Source: Bacteroidetes bacterium HGW-Bacteroidetes-1 (GTDB lineage Bacteria > Bacteroidota > Bacteroidia > Bacteroidales > F082). From it: a DNA stretch of 64,000 bases. The position numbers were made by a program, and so were the translations under genes. The notes under the pieces are model-generated. The model was given only the letters and a program-made list of their open reading frames with translations, was not told the origin of the DNA and did no database searches. Below, one piece after another: positions 1 through 8,908 of the stretch (position 1 is its first letter; the number at the start of each line of letters is the position of its first letter). The stretch lies in assembly GCA_002842755.1 (NCBI GenBank), contig PHDU01000013.1:1-64000 (forward strand). The letters run 5' to 3'.

Positions 1-29
1 CGAGCTTTAATGATATCATTAGTGTCCAT
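1..29 (-). CDS. 5' end of an unidentified minus-strand gene (partial)
   Basis: An ATG at 29-27 on the minus strand opens a frame reading MDTNDIIKA that runs off the left edge. A TAnnTTTG promoter element lies about 13 bases upstream. Nine residues are too few to identify the product, and the call rests on the start codon plus the promoter motif. Confidence 0.35.
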
Positions 30-41
30 TGTTTTTTTTAA

Positions 42-49
42 CAAAGGTA
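42..49 (-). promoter_or_regulatory. Bacteroidota -7 promoter element
   Basis: TACCTTTG on the minus strand matches TAnnTTTG and sits just upstream of the truncated gene at the left edge. Confidence 0.35.
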
Positions 50-52
50 ACT

Positions 53-560
53 AATTTACTTTAAATATGAGTATATTATTTATTGACAATTCCTAAGATC
101 TTTAAGTTTTCTTAATTCCCTTAATCTTATTCCTATCTTTTCTCTAATGTCCACAAGTGCAAAACTGCACAAATGTAGTTTATCATACAACGGACTATGA
201 GTATAATTAAATAAAATTGTGAGGTTAATAGGTTTGTCTCTTTTACTTTTGTAAAACTATTTACTATGTGTCGTTACTAGGAAATGTATCATGTGTGTGA
301 AGGCATGCATTTTTGACTTTTGTGGGTTAGAATAAAACTAATTCTTTTGACGTATCCCTCAGTCGTTTCGCTTTTATTTGTGTTTCGTTTTCAAATTCGC
401 TTTTATTTTTCAAGGTTGTTGGCCTATGTCCTTCTTAAACCTTGTTGTTAACATTAAAGTCTGAAGAGACGATAAAGAAAACAATTGCCTTTTTTGAACA
501 GTAGTTCAAGAACAATTAGGAACAGGCAATGTATTTAATTAAAACAATGGTTTTATCGCT
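53..560. other. intergenic region, nothing recognised
   Basis: About 500 AT-rich bases with no supported ORF, RNA gene or strong hairpin. A T-rich stretch around 360-420 repeats the word TTCGCTTTTATTT imperfectly, without a recognisable element. Confidence 0.4.
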
Positions 561-1070
561 CTATTGCATCACATCAATACATTTGTAGAAACGACGGGAG
601 TACATTTCAGAATCCAAATCACTTATCGTTACCCCATAAGGTTTACCTGAAGATGCGTGGATAAATTTCGATTTCATGCCGTTCGCCTCACAAATTATAC
701 CGACATGACCAATTTGTTTAGTATCGAGATAACCGTAAAAAACCAGCACATCCCCAATCCTGAATTCATCATGTTTAAGTGAGGTTCCAAGATTTTTGTA
801 TTCACGTGAGGTTCGAGGCACAACAATGTTGTTTTTCTGAAATACAAAATATACAAAGCCAGAACAATCAAATCCTATTCCGGGATTCACGCTTGCATAT
901 TGATAGGTTGTTCCAAGATAATTTTTAGCGAAAGCAATGAGTTCACTTCTGCGATTGTCAACCACAATCGATTTGGGTATTTCAGGCTCAACAATGGGAA
1001 TATCGGTTTGAGACTGATTGCATTTACCAAACAGAACAATTAAGATTGTAATTATAAATATCTTGAACAT
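561..1070 (-). CDS. NlpC/P60-family (C40) cell-wall peptidase, putative lipoprotein
   Basis: This 169-residue protein is a likely gamma-D-glutamyl-diamino acid endopeptidase acting on peptidoglycan peptides. A short hydrophobic signal ends in a lipobox-like FGKC (Cys17), suggesting lipid anchoring. The NlpC/P60 domain covers roughly residues 42-165. The candidate triad is Cys69 in FDCSGF, His122 in IGHVG and His138 in FIHAS. The size fits a signal peptide plus one catalytic domain, with no SH3 or LysM domain. The gene stands alone, with long intergenic stretches on both sides. The family is clear; the exact cleavage site and whether it is a hydrolase or amidase are not known from sequence. 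Confidence 0.85.
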   Translation of the reverse strand: MFKIFIITILIVLFGKCNQSQTDIPIVEPEIPKSIVVDNRRSELIAFAKNYLGTTYQYASVNPGIGFDCSGFVYFVFQKNNIVVPRTSREYKNLGTSLKHDEFRIGDVLVFYGYLDTKQIGHVGIICEANGMKSKFIHASSGKPYGVTISDLDSEMYSRRFYKCIDVMQ

Positions 1071-1194
1071 ATCACTAATTTGGTTTCCTGCCCGACTTAG
1101 ATTTAGATCTCCTATTGTTGATATTTAAGAAGCAAATTTTTGTAATTTCTATTGAATCTGCTACAGAAAACCAATTTAAGCGGATGAATTATAA

Positions 1195-1202
1195 CAAAGG
1201 TA
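1195..1202 (-). promoter_or_regulatory. possible -7 element for the NlpC/P60 gene
   Basis: TACCTTTG on the minus strand matches TAnnTTTG. It would give a leader of roughly 120 bases. No clear -33 TTTG at standard spacing was seen. Confidence 0.3.
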
Positions 1203-1470
1203 AACATTAAATCTGACAATACTTATGCGACATAGATTGATTCAACTCAACGATAACCTTACTTTGAATATTCCATTCCATTTCCTATCAAAAAAAATAC
1301 GGTATCAACAACATTACTGTCACTGCCATTCGATCCACTTTATTAAGCGGTAAAAGAGAAAGAGTGGTTAATCAAAAACTGTATTAGATTATAAATCAAC
1401 CTATTAAATAATTCCACTTCTTTTTTGATATCCTTATTCTCAACATTTTTTTTAAACAAAAAAGTCATAG

Positions 1471-1478
1471 TACCTTTG
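1471..1478 (+). promoter_or_regulatory. -7 promoter element for the GH92 gene
   Basis: TACCTTTG matches the Bacteroidota -7 consensus TAnnTTTG, about 80 bases before the GH92 start codon. Confidence 0.5.
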
Positions 1479-1559
1479 AGTGGAAATTAATTAGATCATC
1501 GATTCCTGATTTTGATGAAAGCACTTAAGAGAATACACGGTCTAAATATATACTAACCC

Positions 1560-3881
1560 ATGAGATATAGATACATCTTCATCATTTTATTGTTCTTTTC
1601 AGGCACAATTGCATTAAGTCAGGAACCGATTGACTGGGTAAATCCCTTGATCGGTACAGCTGAAATGGGACACACTTATCCTGGCGCAACAATGCCTTTT
1701 GGCATGGTCCAGCTCAGCCCAGACACCGATACAATCCCCTACTCTACCAGACAAGGCTACAACCAGGAGGTTTATCGTTATTGCTCCGGATATCAGTACT
1801 ATGATTCCACCATCTGCGGTTTTAGTCACACACATTTTTCAGGCACAGGCCACAGCGATCTTGGCGATTTTCTTCTTATGGCTACAACAGGAAAGTTAAA
1901 GCTCAACCCCGGCACTGCCAGTCTTCCTGAATCAGGGTATCGAAGTCGATTTTCTCATGAAACAGAAATAGCAGAACCAGGTTATTATAGAGTTTTCCTA
2001 GACGATTATGGAATTAAGGCTGAGTTGACTGCAACGGAAAGAGCCGGCATTCACCGCTACACGCCTGATAAAGAAACACAAATGAACCTCATTCTTGATA
2101 TGGCAGCAGGTATTTATAACTATCCCGGAAAAAATATCTGGCAGTTTGTACGTGTGGAAAACGATACACTTGTCACAGGCTATCGCCAGACACGTGGATG
2201 GGCGCGAACCCGATTGATTTATTTTGCAATGTCGCTCTCAAAACCAATCAGCGATTATGGGAGCGATAATCAGGAGGAGATCATCTACAAAGGTTTCTAT
2301 CGCAAATTCAACGAAAAAGAATCTTTCCCCGAGATGGCAGGTAAAAACCTGAAAGTATGGTTTCGCTTTGATATTTCACCCAGCGAGCCACTCACTGTCA
2401 AGCTTGCCGTATCCTCTGTAAGTTCAGACGGGGCTCTGAACAACCTCAAAAGTGAAACATACGCAAAGACTTTTGACCAAATAAAAGCTGAAGCTCAAAC
2501 TGCCTGGAACCAGGAGCTCGGTCGCATCAGCATCAAAGCCGATTCGGTTGTAATGGTGAATGCATATACGGCACTTTATCACAGTTTTCTTGGACCGACC
2601 TTGTATGAAGATGTAGATGGAAAATACCGCGGCATCGACCAGAATATTCACCAAACAGACCATTTCCATAACTACTCAACTTTCTCGCTTTGGGATACTT
2701 ACAGAGCTTTGCATCCATTTCTCTCGCTTATTCAGCAACAACGCACAAGTGATATGATCAATGCTATGCTTGCCCACCGCAAGCAAAGCGTTCACGGCAT
2801 TCTGCCAATCTGGTCGCATCATGCCAACGAAAATTGGTGCATGATTGGGTACCATGCTGTGCCTGTGATTGCAGATGCCATAATGAAAGATATCGGTGGT
2901 TTTGAGGTAGGTGAAGCCCTGGAAGCTATGCAAGTCAGCGCTGAATATGATACTTACGATGGCATAGGGGACTACAGAAAATTAGGTTATGTGCCTTCAG
3001 ATATGCATGTGAATGCAGCATCCAAAACACTTGAATATGCATTCGATGATTGGTGTCTTGCCATGGCTGCCAAAAAAACAGGAAATCAATTACTATCTGA
3101 AACCTATTTCAAGCGGGCCGGATCGTATAAAAACATTTATGACCGGCAGACAGACTTTATGAGACCAAGACTGAGCAACGAAACTTTTCAGGAAGCTTTT
3201 GATCCGCTCAAAACAGAAGGTCAGGGATTCATTGAAGGCAACGCATGGAATTATTCGCTTTATGTGCCTCATAATGTTTATTTTATGATTGAATCTACAG
3301 GCGGTGTATTGCCTTTTGTTTCCAAACTCGATCAGCTGTTTGAGATGCCTTTAGATGAAGAACATATCGCCGAATCAGAGGATATTTCACATCATGGTAT
3401 CATTGGGAATTATGTTCATGGTAATGAACCCAGCCATCACATTCCTTATCTATATAGTTATGCCGGCATGCCACATAAAAACCAGCAAAGGGTTAGAGAA
3501 ATATTGCACACACTCTATAAACCTTTTCCTGATGGTTTGCCAGGCAACGACGATTGCGGTCAAATGTCAGCCTGGTATTTGTTTTCAGCGCTTGGCTTTT
3601 ACCCTGTTTGTCCTGCAAGCAATGAATATGTATTTGGAAGTCCTTTGGTGGATGAAGCAGTTTTAAAACTCGAAAACGGCAACTCCTTCATTATTAAGGC
3701 AAAAAACAACGATAAGGATCACAAATATATCAAAAGTATTTTCCTGAATGGGGAGCGCTACGACAAACTTTTTATCACCCATCAGGAAATAATGAAAGGA
3801 GGAGAGTTGCTATTTGAAATGAGTGACAAACCTACAATCATAAAATATAAAGAGAGCAGTTTACCTGGAAAAAGTTATTAA
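1560..3881 (+). CDS. GH92 family alpha-mannosidase, exported
   Basis: This 773-residue glycoside hydrolase family 92 enzyme would be a calcium-dependent inverting exo-alpha-mannosidase trimming mannose from N-glycans or mannans. A signal peptide (about residues 1-20, ending ALSQ) sends it to the periplasm or surface. The N-terminal beta-sandwich begins with DWVNPLIGT and GHTYPGATMPFGM, both hallmarks of the family. The C-terminal (alpha/alpha)6 domain holds HGNEPSHHIPY, with Glu623 in the position of the catalytic acid, and GLPGNDDCGQMSAWY, with Asp664 and Asp665 in the base and metal region. Length is normal for GH92. It is a single gene with its own promoter. Linkage preference (1,2, 1,3 or 1,4) cannot be read from sequence. 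Confidence 0.93.
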   Translation: MRYRYIFIILLFFSGTIALSQEPIDWVNPLIGTAEMGHTYPGATMPFGMVQLSPDTDTIPYSTRQGYNQEVYRYCSGYQYYDSTICGFSHTHFSGTGHSDLGDFLLMATTGKLKLNPGTASLPESGYRSRFSHETEIAEPGYYRVFLDDYGIKAELTATERAGIHRYTPDKETQMNLILDMAAGIYNYPGKNIWQFVRVENDTLVTGYRQTRGWARTRLIYFAMSLSKPISDYGSDNQEEIIYKGFYRKFNEKESFPEMAGKNLKVWFRFDISPSEPLTVKLAVSSVSSDGALNNLKSETYAKTFDQIKAEAQTAWNQELGRISIKADSVVMVNAYTALYHSFLGPTLYEDVDGKYRGIDQNIHQTDHFHNYSTFSLWDTYRALHPFLSLIQQQRTSDMINAMLAHRKQSVHGILPIWSHHANENWCMIGYHAVPVIADAIMKDIGGFEVGEALEAMQVSAEYDTYDGIGDYRKLGYVPSDMHVNAASKTLEYAFDDWCLAMAAKKTGNQLLSETYFKRAGSYKNIYDRQTDFMRPRLSNETFQEAFDPLKTEGQGFIEGNAWNYSLYVPHNVYFMIESTGGVLPFVSKLDQLFEMPLDEEHIAESEDISHHGIIGNYVHGNEPSHHIPYLYSYAGMPHKNQQRVREILHTLYKPFPDGLPGNDDCGQMSAWYLFSALGFYPVCPASNEYVFGSPLVDEAVLKLENGNSFIIKAKNNDKDHKYIKSIFLNGERYDKLFITHQEIMKGGELLFEMSDKPTIIKYKESSLPGKSY

Positions 3882-3942
3882 TTTCTGGTTTCTATTTTGA
3901 CAAATGGTTTTTATCAAGAATCAAATACTCACTTAAAAAATC

Positions 3943-3950
3943 TAATTTTG
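3943..3950 (+). promoter_or_regulatory. -7 promoter element for the Sua5-type gene
   Basis: TAATTTTG matches TAnnTTTG, about 60 bases before the preferred ATG of the downstream gene. Confidence 0.45.
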
Positions 3951-4008
3951 CCATTCCGCAAAACTTAAGCAAACACTATTGCTTTTGAAAAAGGGTATAA
4001 TCGAAGAA

Positions 4009-4962
4009 ATGGTAACACAAAAAGATATAGAAGAAGCTGCTAAGATCATAAGGAACGGTGGTTTGGTTGCGTTTCCAACGGAGACTGTTTACGGTCTGGG
4101 GGCAAACGCATACGATGCCAATGCTGTTGCAAAAATTTTTATTGCCAAGCAAAGACCCTCTTTCGACCCATTGATTGTTCACATCTGTCATAATGAGGAC
4201 ATCGGAAAGCTATCACTGAACGAAGATGAAAGAGTTTACAAACTCGCAAAAAACTTCTGGCCGGGACCGTTAACGATCGTAGTGCCAAAGAGCAACATCA
4301 TTCCGGATATCGTTACTTCCGGGCTCGAAAGTGTAGGCCTTCGAATGCCTGACAATGACATTGCTTTGCGACTTATCGATGCTGCCGGATGTCCGATTGC
4401 TGCTCCGAGTGCCAATAAATTTGGTAAACTTAGTCCTACGAGTGCTGAACACGTAAGAAAACAGCTCCCCGAATTATCCTGTATTCTCGATAGCGGGAGA
4501 ACAATTGTAGGCGTTGAGTCAACCGTAATAACGCTTGAAACAGATGGATTTCGCATTCTTCGACCTGGAGCAATTACATCGGATCATTTATCGAAAGTTT
4601 TACCAATGTCCGGAAAATTATCTGAGGATATACTGATTTCTGCTTCACCCGGATTAATGAAATCGCACTACAGCCCTGAGAAACCTGTTTACATCTTAGG
4701 AGAACATGATATTCCGCAAGAACTGAGCAATGCGGCCTTTTTATCCTTTAATGGAAGCGCTCCTGAAGATTATAAAACAATAGCATATCTTTCACATTCC
4801 GGAAATCTTCAGCAAGCGGCCGTCAATTTGTTTGGGGCATTGCATTGGCTGGAAGAATCAGATATTGATTTTATTGTGAGTGAGGCCATTCCAGAACAAG
4901 GAATCGGAATTGCAATCATGGACCGCCTTCGCAAAGCGGCATATCGTTTTCACCTTAAATAA
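4009..4962 (+). CDS. L-threonylcarbamoyladenylate synthase, Sua5 type
   Basis: This enzyme makes threonylcarbamoyl-AMP from threonine, bicarbonate and ATP, the first step of t6A formation at position 37 of ANN-decoding tRNAs. The N-terminal YrdC domain (about residues 1-200) contains the family signatures AFPTETVYGLGANA, KQRPSFDPLIVH and CPIAAPSANKFGKLSPT. A C-terminal Sua5 domain follows, linked by GLMKSHYSPEKPV, so this is the long two-domain form rather than short TsaC. The chosen start is the ATG at 4009 (317 residues). A TTG 30 bases upstream would add ten residues that do not look conserved. The GNAT gene follows after 14 bases on the same strand and may be cotranscribed. Confidence 0.9.
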   Translation: MVTQKDIEEAAKIIRNGGLVAFPTETVYGLGANAYDANAVAKIFIAKQRPSFDPLIVHICHNEDIGKLSLNEDERVYKLAKNFWPGPLTIVVPKSNIIPDIVTSGLESVGLRMPDNDIALRLIDAAGCPIAAPSANKFGKLSPTSAEHVRKQLPELSCILDSGRTIVGVESTVITLETDGFRILRPGAITSDHLSKVLPMSGKLSEDILISASPGLMKSHYSPEKPVYILGEHDIPQELSNAAFLSFNGSAPEDYKTIAYLSHSGNLQQAAVNLFGALHWLEESDIDFIVSEAIPEQGIGIAIMDRLRKAAYRFHLK

Positions 4963-4976
4963 TTAAAAAAATTAGG

Positions 4977-5552
4977 ATGCAAAACACCAAAAATATAATT
5001 TCAATTAAGGTTTCTGATAAAATTCTACTACGAGAACTCTGCTTATCTGATGTTCACAATATTTTCCAAACTATTCATTCACAACGTGATTATCTGGGAA
5101 AATGGTTACCTTTTGTTGCCTTCACACAAGTTGAGGAGGACACCCGAAAATTTGTACAATCCATTGTAAATGCAACTCCTTCAAAGAAAGACCTTGTTTT
5201 TGTCATACTTTATCAGGATGTTTTTGCAGGCCTGATTGGTTTTCGTGACACTGACCATGTCAACCTTAAAACAGAGATTGGATATTGGCTCTCGGAGGAC
5301 CTTCAAAAAAAGGGAATTGTAACCGAAGCGGTTAAAGCTGTCTGCTATTATGCTTTCAATGGGTTGAATATAAACAGGATCATGATCAGATGTGCAACAG
5401 GAAATCTTCCCAGCAAAAGAATTCCACAACGATTGGATTTTCATTATGAAGGCATTGAGCGGGAAGGTGAAATCTTAAACGATAACCAATTTGTTGATCT
5501 TGAAGTTTATAGTCTTCTAAAGTCCGATTGGGAGAAAAGTATCAACAAGTAA
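4977..5552 (+). CDS. GNAT-family N-acetyltransferase, RimJ/RimL type
   Basis: This 191-residue acetyl-CoA-dependent acetyltransferase resembles ribosomal-protein N-terminal acetyltransferases of the RimJ/RimL branch. The pattern RIMIRCATGNLPSKRIPQRL followed by YEGIEREGE corresponds to the conserved end of the GNAT fold, where the usual RCAxxNxxSxxxxEKLGF is found. The central IGYWLSEDLQKKGIVTEAV is the acetyl-CoA binding strand and helix. The usual LGF is LDF here. The substrate is unknown. The last 60 bases of the gene are nearly duplicated at 8316-8379, beyond the next gene. Confidence 0.82.
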   Translation: MQNTKNIISIKVSDKILLRELCLSDVHNIFQTIHSQRDYLGKWLPFVAFTQVEEDTRKFVQSIVNATPSKKDLVFVILYQDVFAGLIGFRDTDHVNLKTEIGYWLSEDLQKKGIVTEAVKAVCYYAFNGLNINRIMIRCATGNLPSKRIPQRLDFHYEGIEREGEILNDNQFVDLEVYSLLKSDWEKSINK

Positions 5553-5557
5553 AATTG
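5493..5557 (+). repeat. direct repeat copy 1 (3' end of the GNAT gene)
   Basis: These 65 bases recur at 8316-8379 with about five differences (four substitutions and a one-base deletion). This copy is the coding 3' end of the acetyltransferase gene. The two copies bracket the LruC-domain lipoprotein gene. Confidence 0.85.
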
Positions 5558-5595
5558 ATGCTTTCTGTTTTGTAAATTATATTTATTTTATCCAA

Positions 5596-8067
5596 CTATG
5601 GCTTCACATAGACATTTCCCTGATTTCTGTATCCCGACAAGTTGAGATACCAGTCAGTAAATAGCGTTCCTCCTGAAGTAGCCCACCCGGCAAACTTAAG
5701 ATGCGTTTGCAAAATATCTACTTTTTCTATTGGATAATCAAAGCTAACTGGTATTTCAATTGCCCATGGAAGATTGGAATCTGTTTTATAATATTTTCCT
5801 ACCTGAGGTACTGAATTATCTTCCCACATACCAAAATAAACTGGATCAACTAAAGCTGTAGGTGGAAAATCAAGCAAATGGATTTCCTTTCCACGCTCCT
5901 GATTCACAAAGATGAATGGGTTGAAAGGTGCAATCCCGTAATTTGCCTGTGGTGTACTAAGTATCATCGAAACAGTAATTGTATCAGTCTCAACATAAGC
6001 AAGTTCTGGCACAGTATTCAGGAAATCCGGACCTGGATAAAGATCGTTTATAGCATCCATAACAATCCATACGGTTTGATTTGTGTGACCAGATTCAAAA
6101 CCTTTGGCATCAAAATTAATTAAAGATCCGGCAATAACACCTCCGTTTACAGAAGCAACATTATCAGGTGCAATGTCAATGGCAACAGCAAAACCATTGT
6201 TTAAACTAGCTCCAGCAGCCATTAATCTGAATTTTCCATTCAAATCAACAAGTTCATTTTCGGCATTGGTAACAATTTCGTACTGCATAATAACAACCAT
6301 ATCATTAAAGTCGAAATCGCCCATTCCTGGCCATAAATCTTCAAATGCAATTGTTGAAAAATTATTCTCATTTGGATACCATGAACGGAAAGCCCTGTCC
6401 GGGTCGTTTGGGAATGCATCAAGCTCGTCCGGAACACCGTCACCATCCATATCAGTCACAGTTATACTTCCAAGTCCCTCAGGGTTGCATGCAGTAACTG
6501 CCGTAAAATTCTGCTCCTCGCCAATAGCAACAACAGTTGCTCCATTAATAAAGTGCTGAGAAGCAGGAGTACCAGGTAATATTATCAAATTATTTGTTGA
6601 CAATTCTATTGGTCCGGAAACAGTTTGTGAAGAAATTGTAAAATCTGAAGTAGCTTTAATACTGTTGCTTGATCCCTGACCAGATATATTCGTATAAATA
6701 AAAAACTTCGGCGACGACATCATACTGCCATTTTTGAGGATTGTATTTGCGCCACTATTAATTTGAATCCGATCATCACTTCGAAAATAGCCGTTTTGAA
6801 AAACAATATTTCCTGAATTGAATTCAGCAAGGTCACCGCAAGTCATCATACAATTATTTGCAACATTACTTCCAGAGTTAAATTTTATCTGACTTGCAGC
6901 GCTAATCGAGCCATTATTGACAACTGAACCGCTAAAATTCACATTAAAACTTCCTGCGGTTACACCCATATCCCCATTGTTGGTGAAAGTACTGCCTCCA
7001 TTGATATTGAACCTTGAATTATTTATAATAAAACTACCATTATTCATCATTGAACTTCCATTCAGTTCACTTTGGTCCCCTGCTGTTATTGTGCCATCAT
7101 TGGTTATGCTACTTCCGTTATTGAGTTTTATAACACCAGCAGCACTGAAAGTTCCACTGTTTAACAAAACAGCATTATTTAAATTTACACCTGAACCAAC
7201 ACTAAGTTCACCCGTATTTATAAAAGGAGTACTCAGCAATTGAAATGTTGCAAATCCTCCAATTGTCATCGTTCCATGATTTACAAATGTTCCGGTTGTA
7301 CTCAAACCACCACTTATTTGAATGGATGAATTGGCATAAACTTTTACACCATTGTTTGATCCCCACATCTGGATGCCGTTGATATCAAGACTTCCGCCCT
7401 GAGTGACAATGATCCAGCTATTCGTTCCAAGTGAAATATTCTGGTTAATTGTGGCCGTTCCGCAAATTTTAAGTGTTCCACCACCATTCCAGGTCTGAAA
7501 AGTTATTGTGCCTGTAAAATTATCCTGAACACAATAGGTTTGACCATTTCCAATGTTATAGTTTCCACTGCCGGAAATTACCTGATCACAATCGTCGCAC
7601 TCCGGGCCAATTTCCTGAACAGCATTCAAAGATTTAAAAAGTTGTTTTACTTCAGAACTTTCAAATGTGTAACTCAATTGGTTTCCCAAAACTGGAACTT
7701 CAACGATTTGTTGTGTTCCAGCTGTTGTTTCCAAATACAAAAAAAGTGAATTCAGATAAGCTGGAATTCTTACTATCTGATCAAAAGAATTTTCTTTTGA
7801 AACACTCCCACTAACTATCAGCAAACCTCCGGAAAATGGATTTCCCTGATATATCGAAAGTTTTGATGTCAAAGGAAAAAACCCATTCATTGGCAATGAA
7901 ACCCTTAAACTAACGTCCAGCGTAGTTTTCCACTTAAAGTCTGTTGGCACTTGCAGCTCAGATGTTTTCTCCGCTTTTTTCTGGATCTGTTCATGGTCTT
8001 TTCTGCATCCAGAAAACAAACTAATAACTATCATTACTAAACTCAAAAGAATACCATGCTTTTTCAT
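5596..8067 (-). CDS. LruC-domain surface lipoprotein with asparagine-rich repeat region
   Basis: This 823-residue protein starts with a lipoprotein signal (MKKHGILLSL to a lipobox SLFSGC, Cys21). A beta-rich region follows, then a long low-complexity segment (about residues 160-520) dominated by short Asn/Gly/Ser repeats such as FTNNGDM and FIINNSRFNING, spaced like a right-handed beta-helix. An aspartate-rich thrombospondin-type-3-like calcium motif (TDMDGDGVPDELDAFPNDPD) leads into the C-terminal LruC/DUF4842 domain, recognisable by GDFDFNDMVV and FNPFIFVN. LruC-domain proteins are cell-envelope proteins without known enzymatic function. The gene is convergent with the GNAT gene and bracketed by the 65-bp direct repeat, suggesting it arrived by insertion or duplication. 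Confidence 0.78.
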   Translation of the reverse strand: MKKHGILLSLVMIVISLFSGCRKDHEQIQKKAEKTSELQVPTDFKWKTTLDVSLRVSLPMNGFFPLTSKLSIYQGNPFSGGLLIVSGSVSKENSFDQIVRIPAYLNSLFLYLETTAGTQQIVEVPVLGNQLSYTFESSEVKQLFKSLNAVQEIGPECDDCDQVISGSGNYNIGNGQTYCVQDNFTGTITFQTWNGGGTLKICGTATINQNISLGTNSWIIVTQGGSLDINGIQMWGSNNGVKVYANSSIQISGGLSTTGTFVNHGTMTIGGFATFQLLSTPFINTGELSVGSGVNLNNAVLLNSGTFSAAGVIKLNNGSSITNDGTITAGDQSELNGSSMMNNGSFIINNSRFNINGGSTFTNNGDMGVTAGSFNVNFSGSVVNNGSISAASQIKFNSGSNVANNCMMTCGDLAEFNSGNIVFQNGYFRSDDRIQINSGANTILKNGSMMSSPKFFIYTNISGQGSSNSIKATSDFTISSQTVSGPIELSTNNLIILPGTPASQHFINGATVVAIGEEQNFTAVTACNPEGLGSITVTDMDGDGVPDELDAFPNDPDRAFRSWYPNENNFSTIAFEDLWPGMGDFDFNDMVVIMQYEIVTNAENELVDLNGKFRLMAAGASLNNGFAVAIDIAPDNVASVNGGVIAGSLINFDAKGFESGHTNQTVWIVMDAINDLYPGPDFLNTVPELAYVETDTITVSMILSTPQANYGIAPFNPFIFVNQERGKEIHLLDFPPTALVDPVYFGMWEDNSVPQVGKYYKTDSNLPWAIEIPVSFDYPIEKVDILQTHLKFAGWATSGGTLFTDWYLNLSGYRNQGNVYVKP

Positions 8068-8315
8068 TATTCAATATTTTATAGAATATATATATCCAAA
8101 ATTACGCCAAATTATCTAAGTTCTTCTATATATGTTTCTTAACAATAAAAAAAATATAACTTTTCTTCCGAATTAAGATAATATTCCAAATTATAGAATA
8201 ATTTTGATTTTAAAACATTTCTTTCATAAAAAATCGCATCTCTGCTATTGCAAGAGATGGAGATGTATCACAAAATTTTATTTCAAAACCAAATATGCCC
8301 TTGCCTGAAGTGTAA

Positions 8316-8379
8316 GTTGATCTTGAAGTTTATAGTCTTCTAGAGTCCGATTGGAGAAAAATATCAACAAGTGACATTG
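8316..8379 (+). repeat. direct repeat copy 2 (remnant of the GNAT gene 3' end)
   Basis: This is a near copy of 5493-5557. A one-base deletion (GGG to GG) breaks the reading frame and no start or upstream coding sequence is present, so it is a non-coding remnant. Confidence 0.85.
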
Positions 8380-8439
8380 TAGTGTTATTAAATTAACATT
8401 ATTTCTGTGACATGTGTTCTACGATGTTCTTTTTTTGGC

Positions 8440-8447
8440 TAAATTTG
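8440..8447 (+). promoter_or_regulatory. possible -7 element for the ACT-fold protein gene
   Basis: TAAATTTG matches TAnnTTTG, about 38 bases before the start codon at 8485. No -33 element was identified. Confidence 0.35.
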
Positions 8448-8484
8448 AAGTTAATATCAAGAATATTGTTTAATACCAAACACC

Positions 8485-8742
8485 ATGACAAGACACGTAA
8501 TGTTAATTCTTATCGGATCGCGGCAGGAAGCAGCCGAAAAAGTTCAGAAAATCTTAACAGGTTGGGGATGTTTTATCAAAACACGACTCGGATTACATGA
8601 TGATGTACTAGAAAATTGCAGTCAGTCAGGCCTTATTTTTTTAGAGCTTACCGGGGATGTTGATAAAATGAAAGAGATAGAGCATAAACTAAATTTGGTG
8701 AAATCTGTTGATGCACAGCTAATAAGTCTCAACACAGACTGA
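8485..8742 (+). CDS. small TM1266-like ACT-fold protein
   Basis: This 85-residue protein resembles the TM1266 family, an ACT/ferredoxin-like fold often annotated as an iron-only hydrogenase system regulator. The supporting pattern is an initial beta strand (HVMLILIGS), an amphipathic helix (EAAEKVQKILTGWG), a second strand and turn (FIKTRLGLHDD), a hydrophobic strand (SGLIFLELTG), a helix (DKMKEIEHKLNLV) and a final strand (DAQLISL). There is no DNA-binding domain. The family's function is not established, and no FeFe-hydrogenase genes are nearby. It lies upstream of purK with a 166-base gap, so it is probably transcribed separately. Confidence 0.6.
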   Translation: MTRHVMLILIGSRQEAAEKVQKILTGWGCFIKTRLGLHDDVLENCSQSGLIFLELTGDVDKMKEIEHKLNLVKSVDAQLISLNTD

Positions 8743-8908
8743 CATTTCTTATCTGGAATTGTTTTCTGGTAAAAGGTACTTTCAACATCAATGACTGTTT
8801 TTTCTCTATTTTTCAGGATAAAGATTAATTTTGCATAACATATCCAGTTATAAACCATTAATATATACTGGAATAGCAATTTTTATAAATTAATTTCAGC
8901 TCCTTACG

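Larger units (their letters stand above)
1071..1559. other. divergent intergenic region holding two promoters
   Basis: A 490-base spacer between the divergent NlpC/P60 and GH92 genes. It carries a TAnnTTTG element on each strand and no recognisable gene or terminator. Confidence 0.5.
8068..8484. other. intergenic region with a duplicated GNAT gene fragment
   Basis: About 415 AT-rich bases. The only recognisable contents are the second copy of the 65-bp direct repeat and a -7 promoter element for the next gene. Confidence 0.6.

Noticed and set aside
8316-8379. Second acetyltransferase gene
   Set aside because: Only about 64 bases are present, the frame is broken by a one-base deletion and no upstream coding sequence exists. 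It is a remnant.
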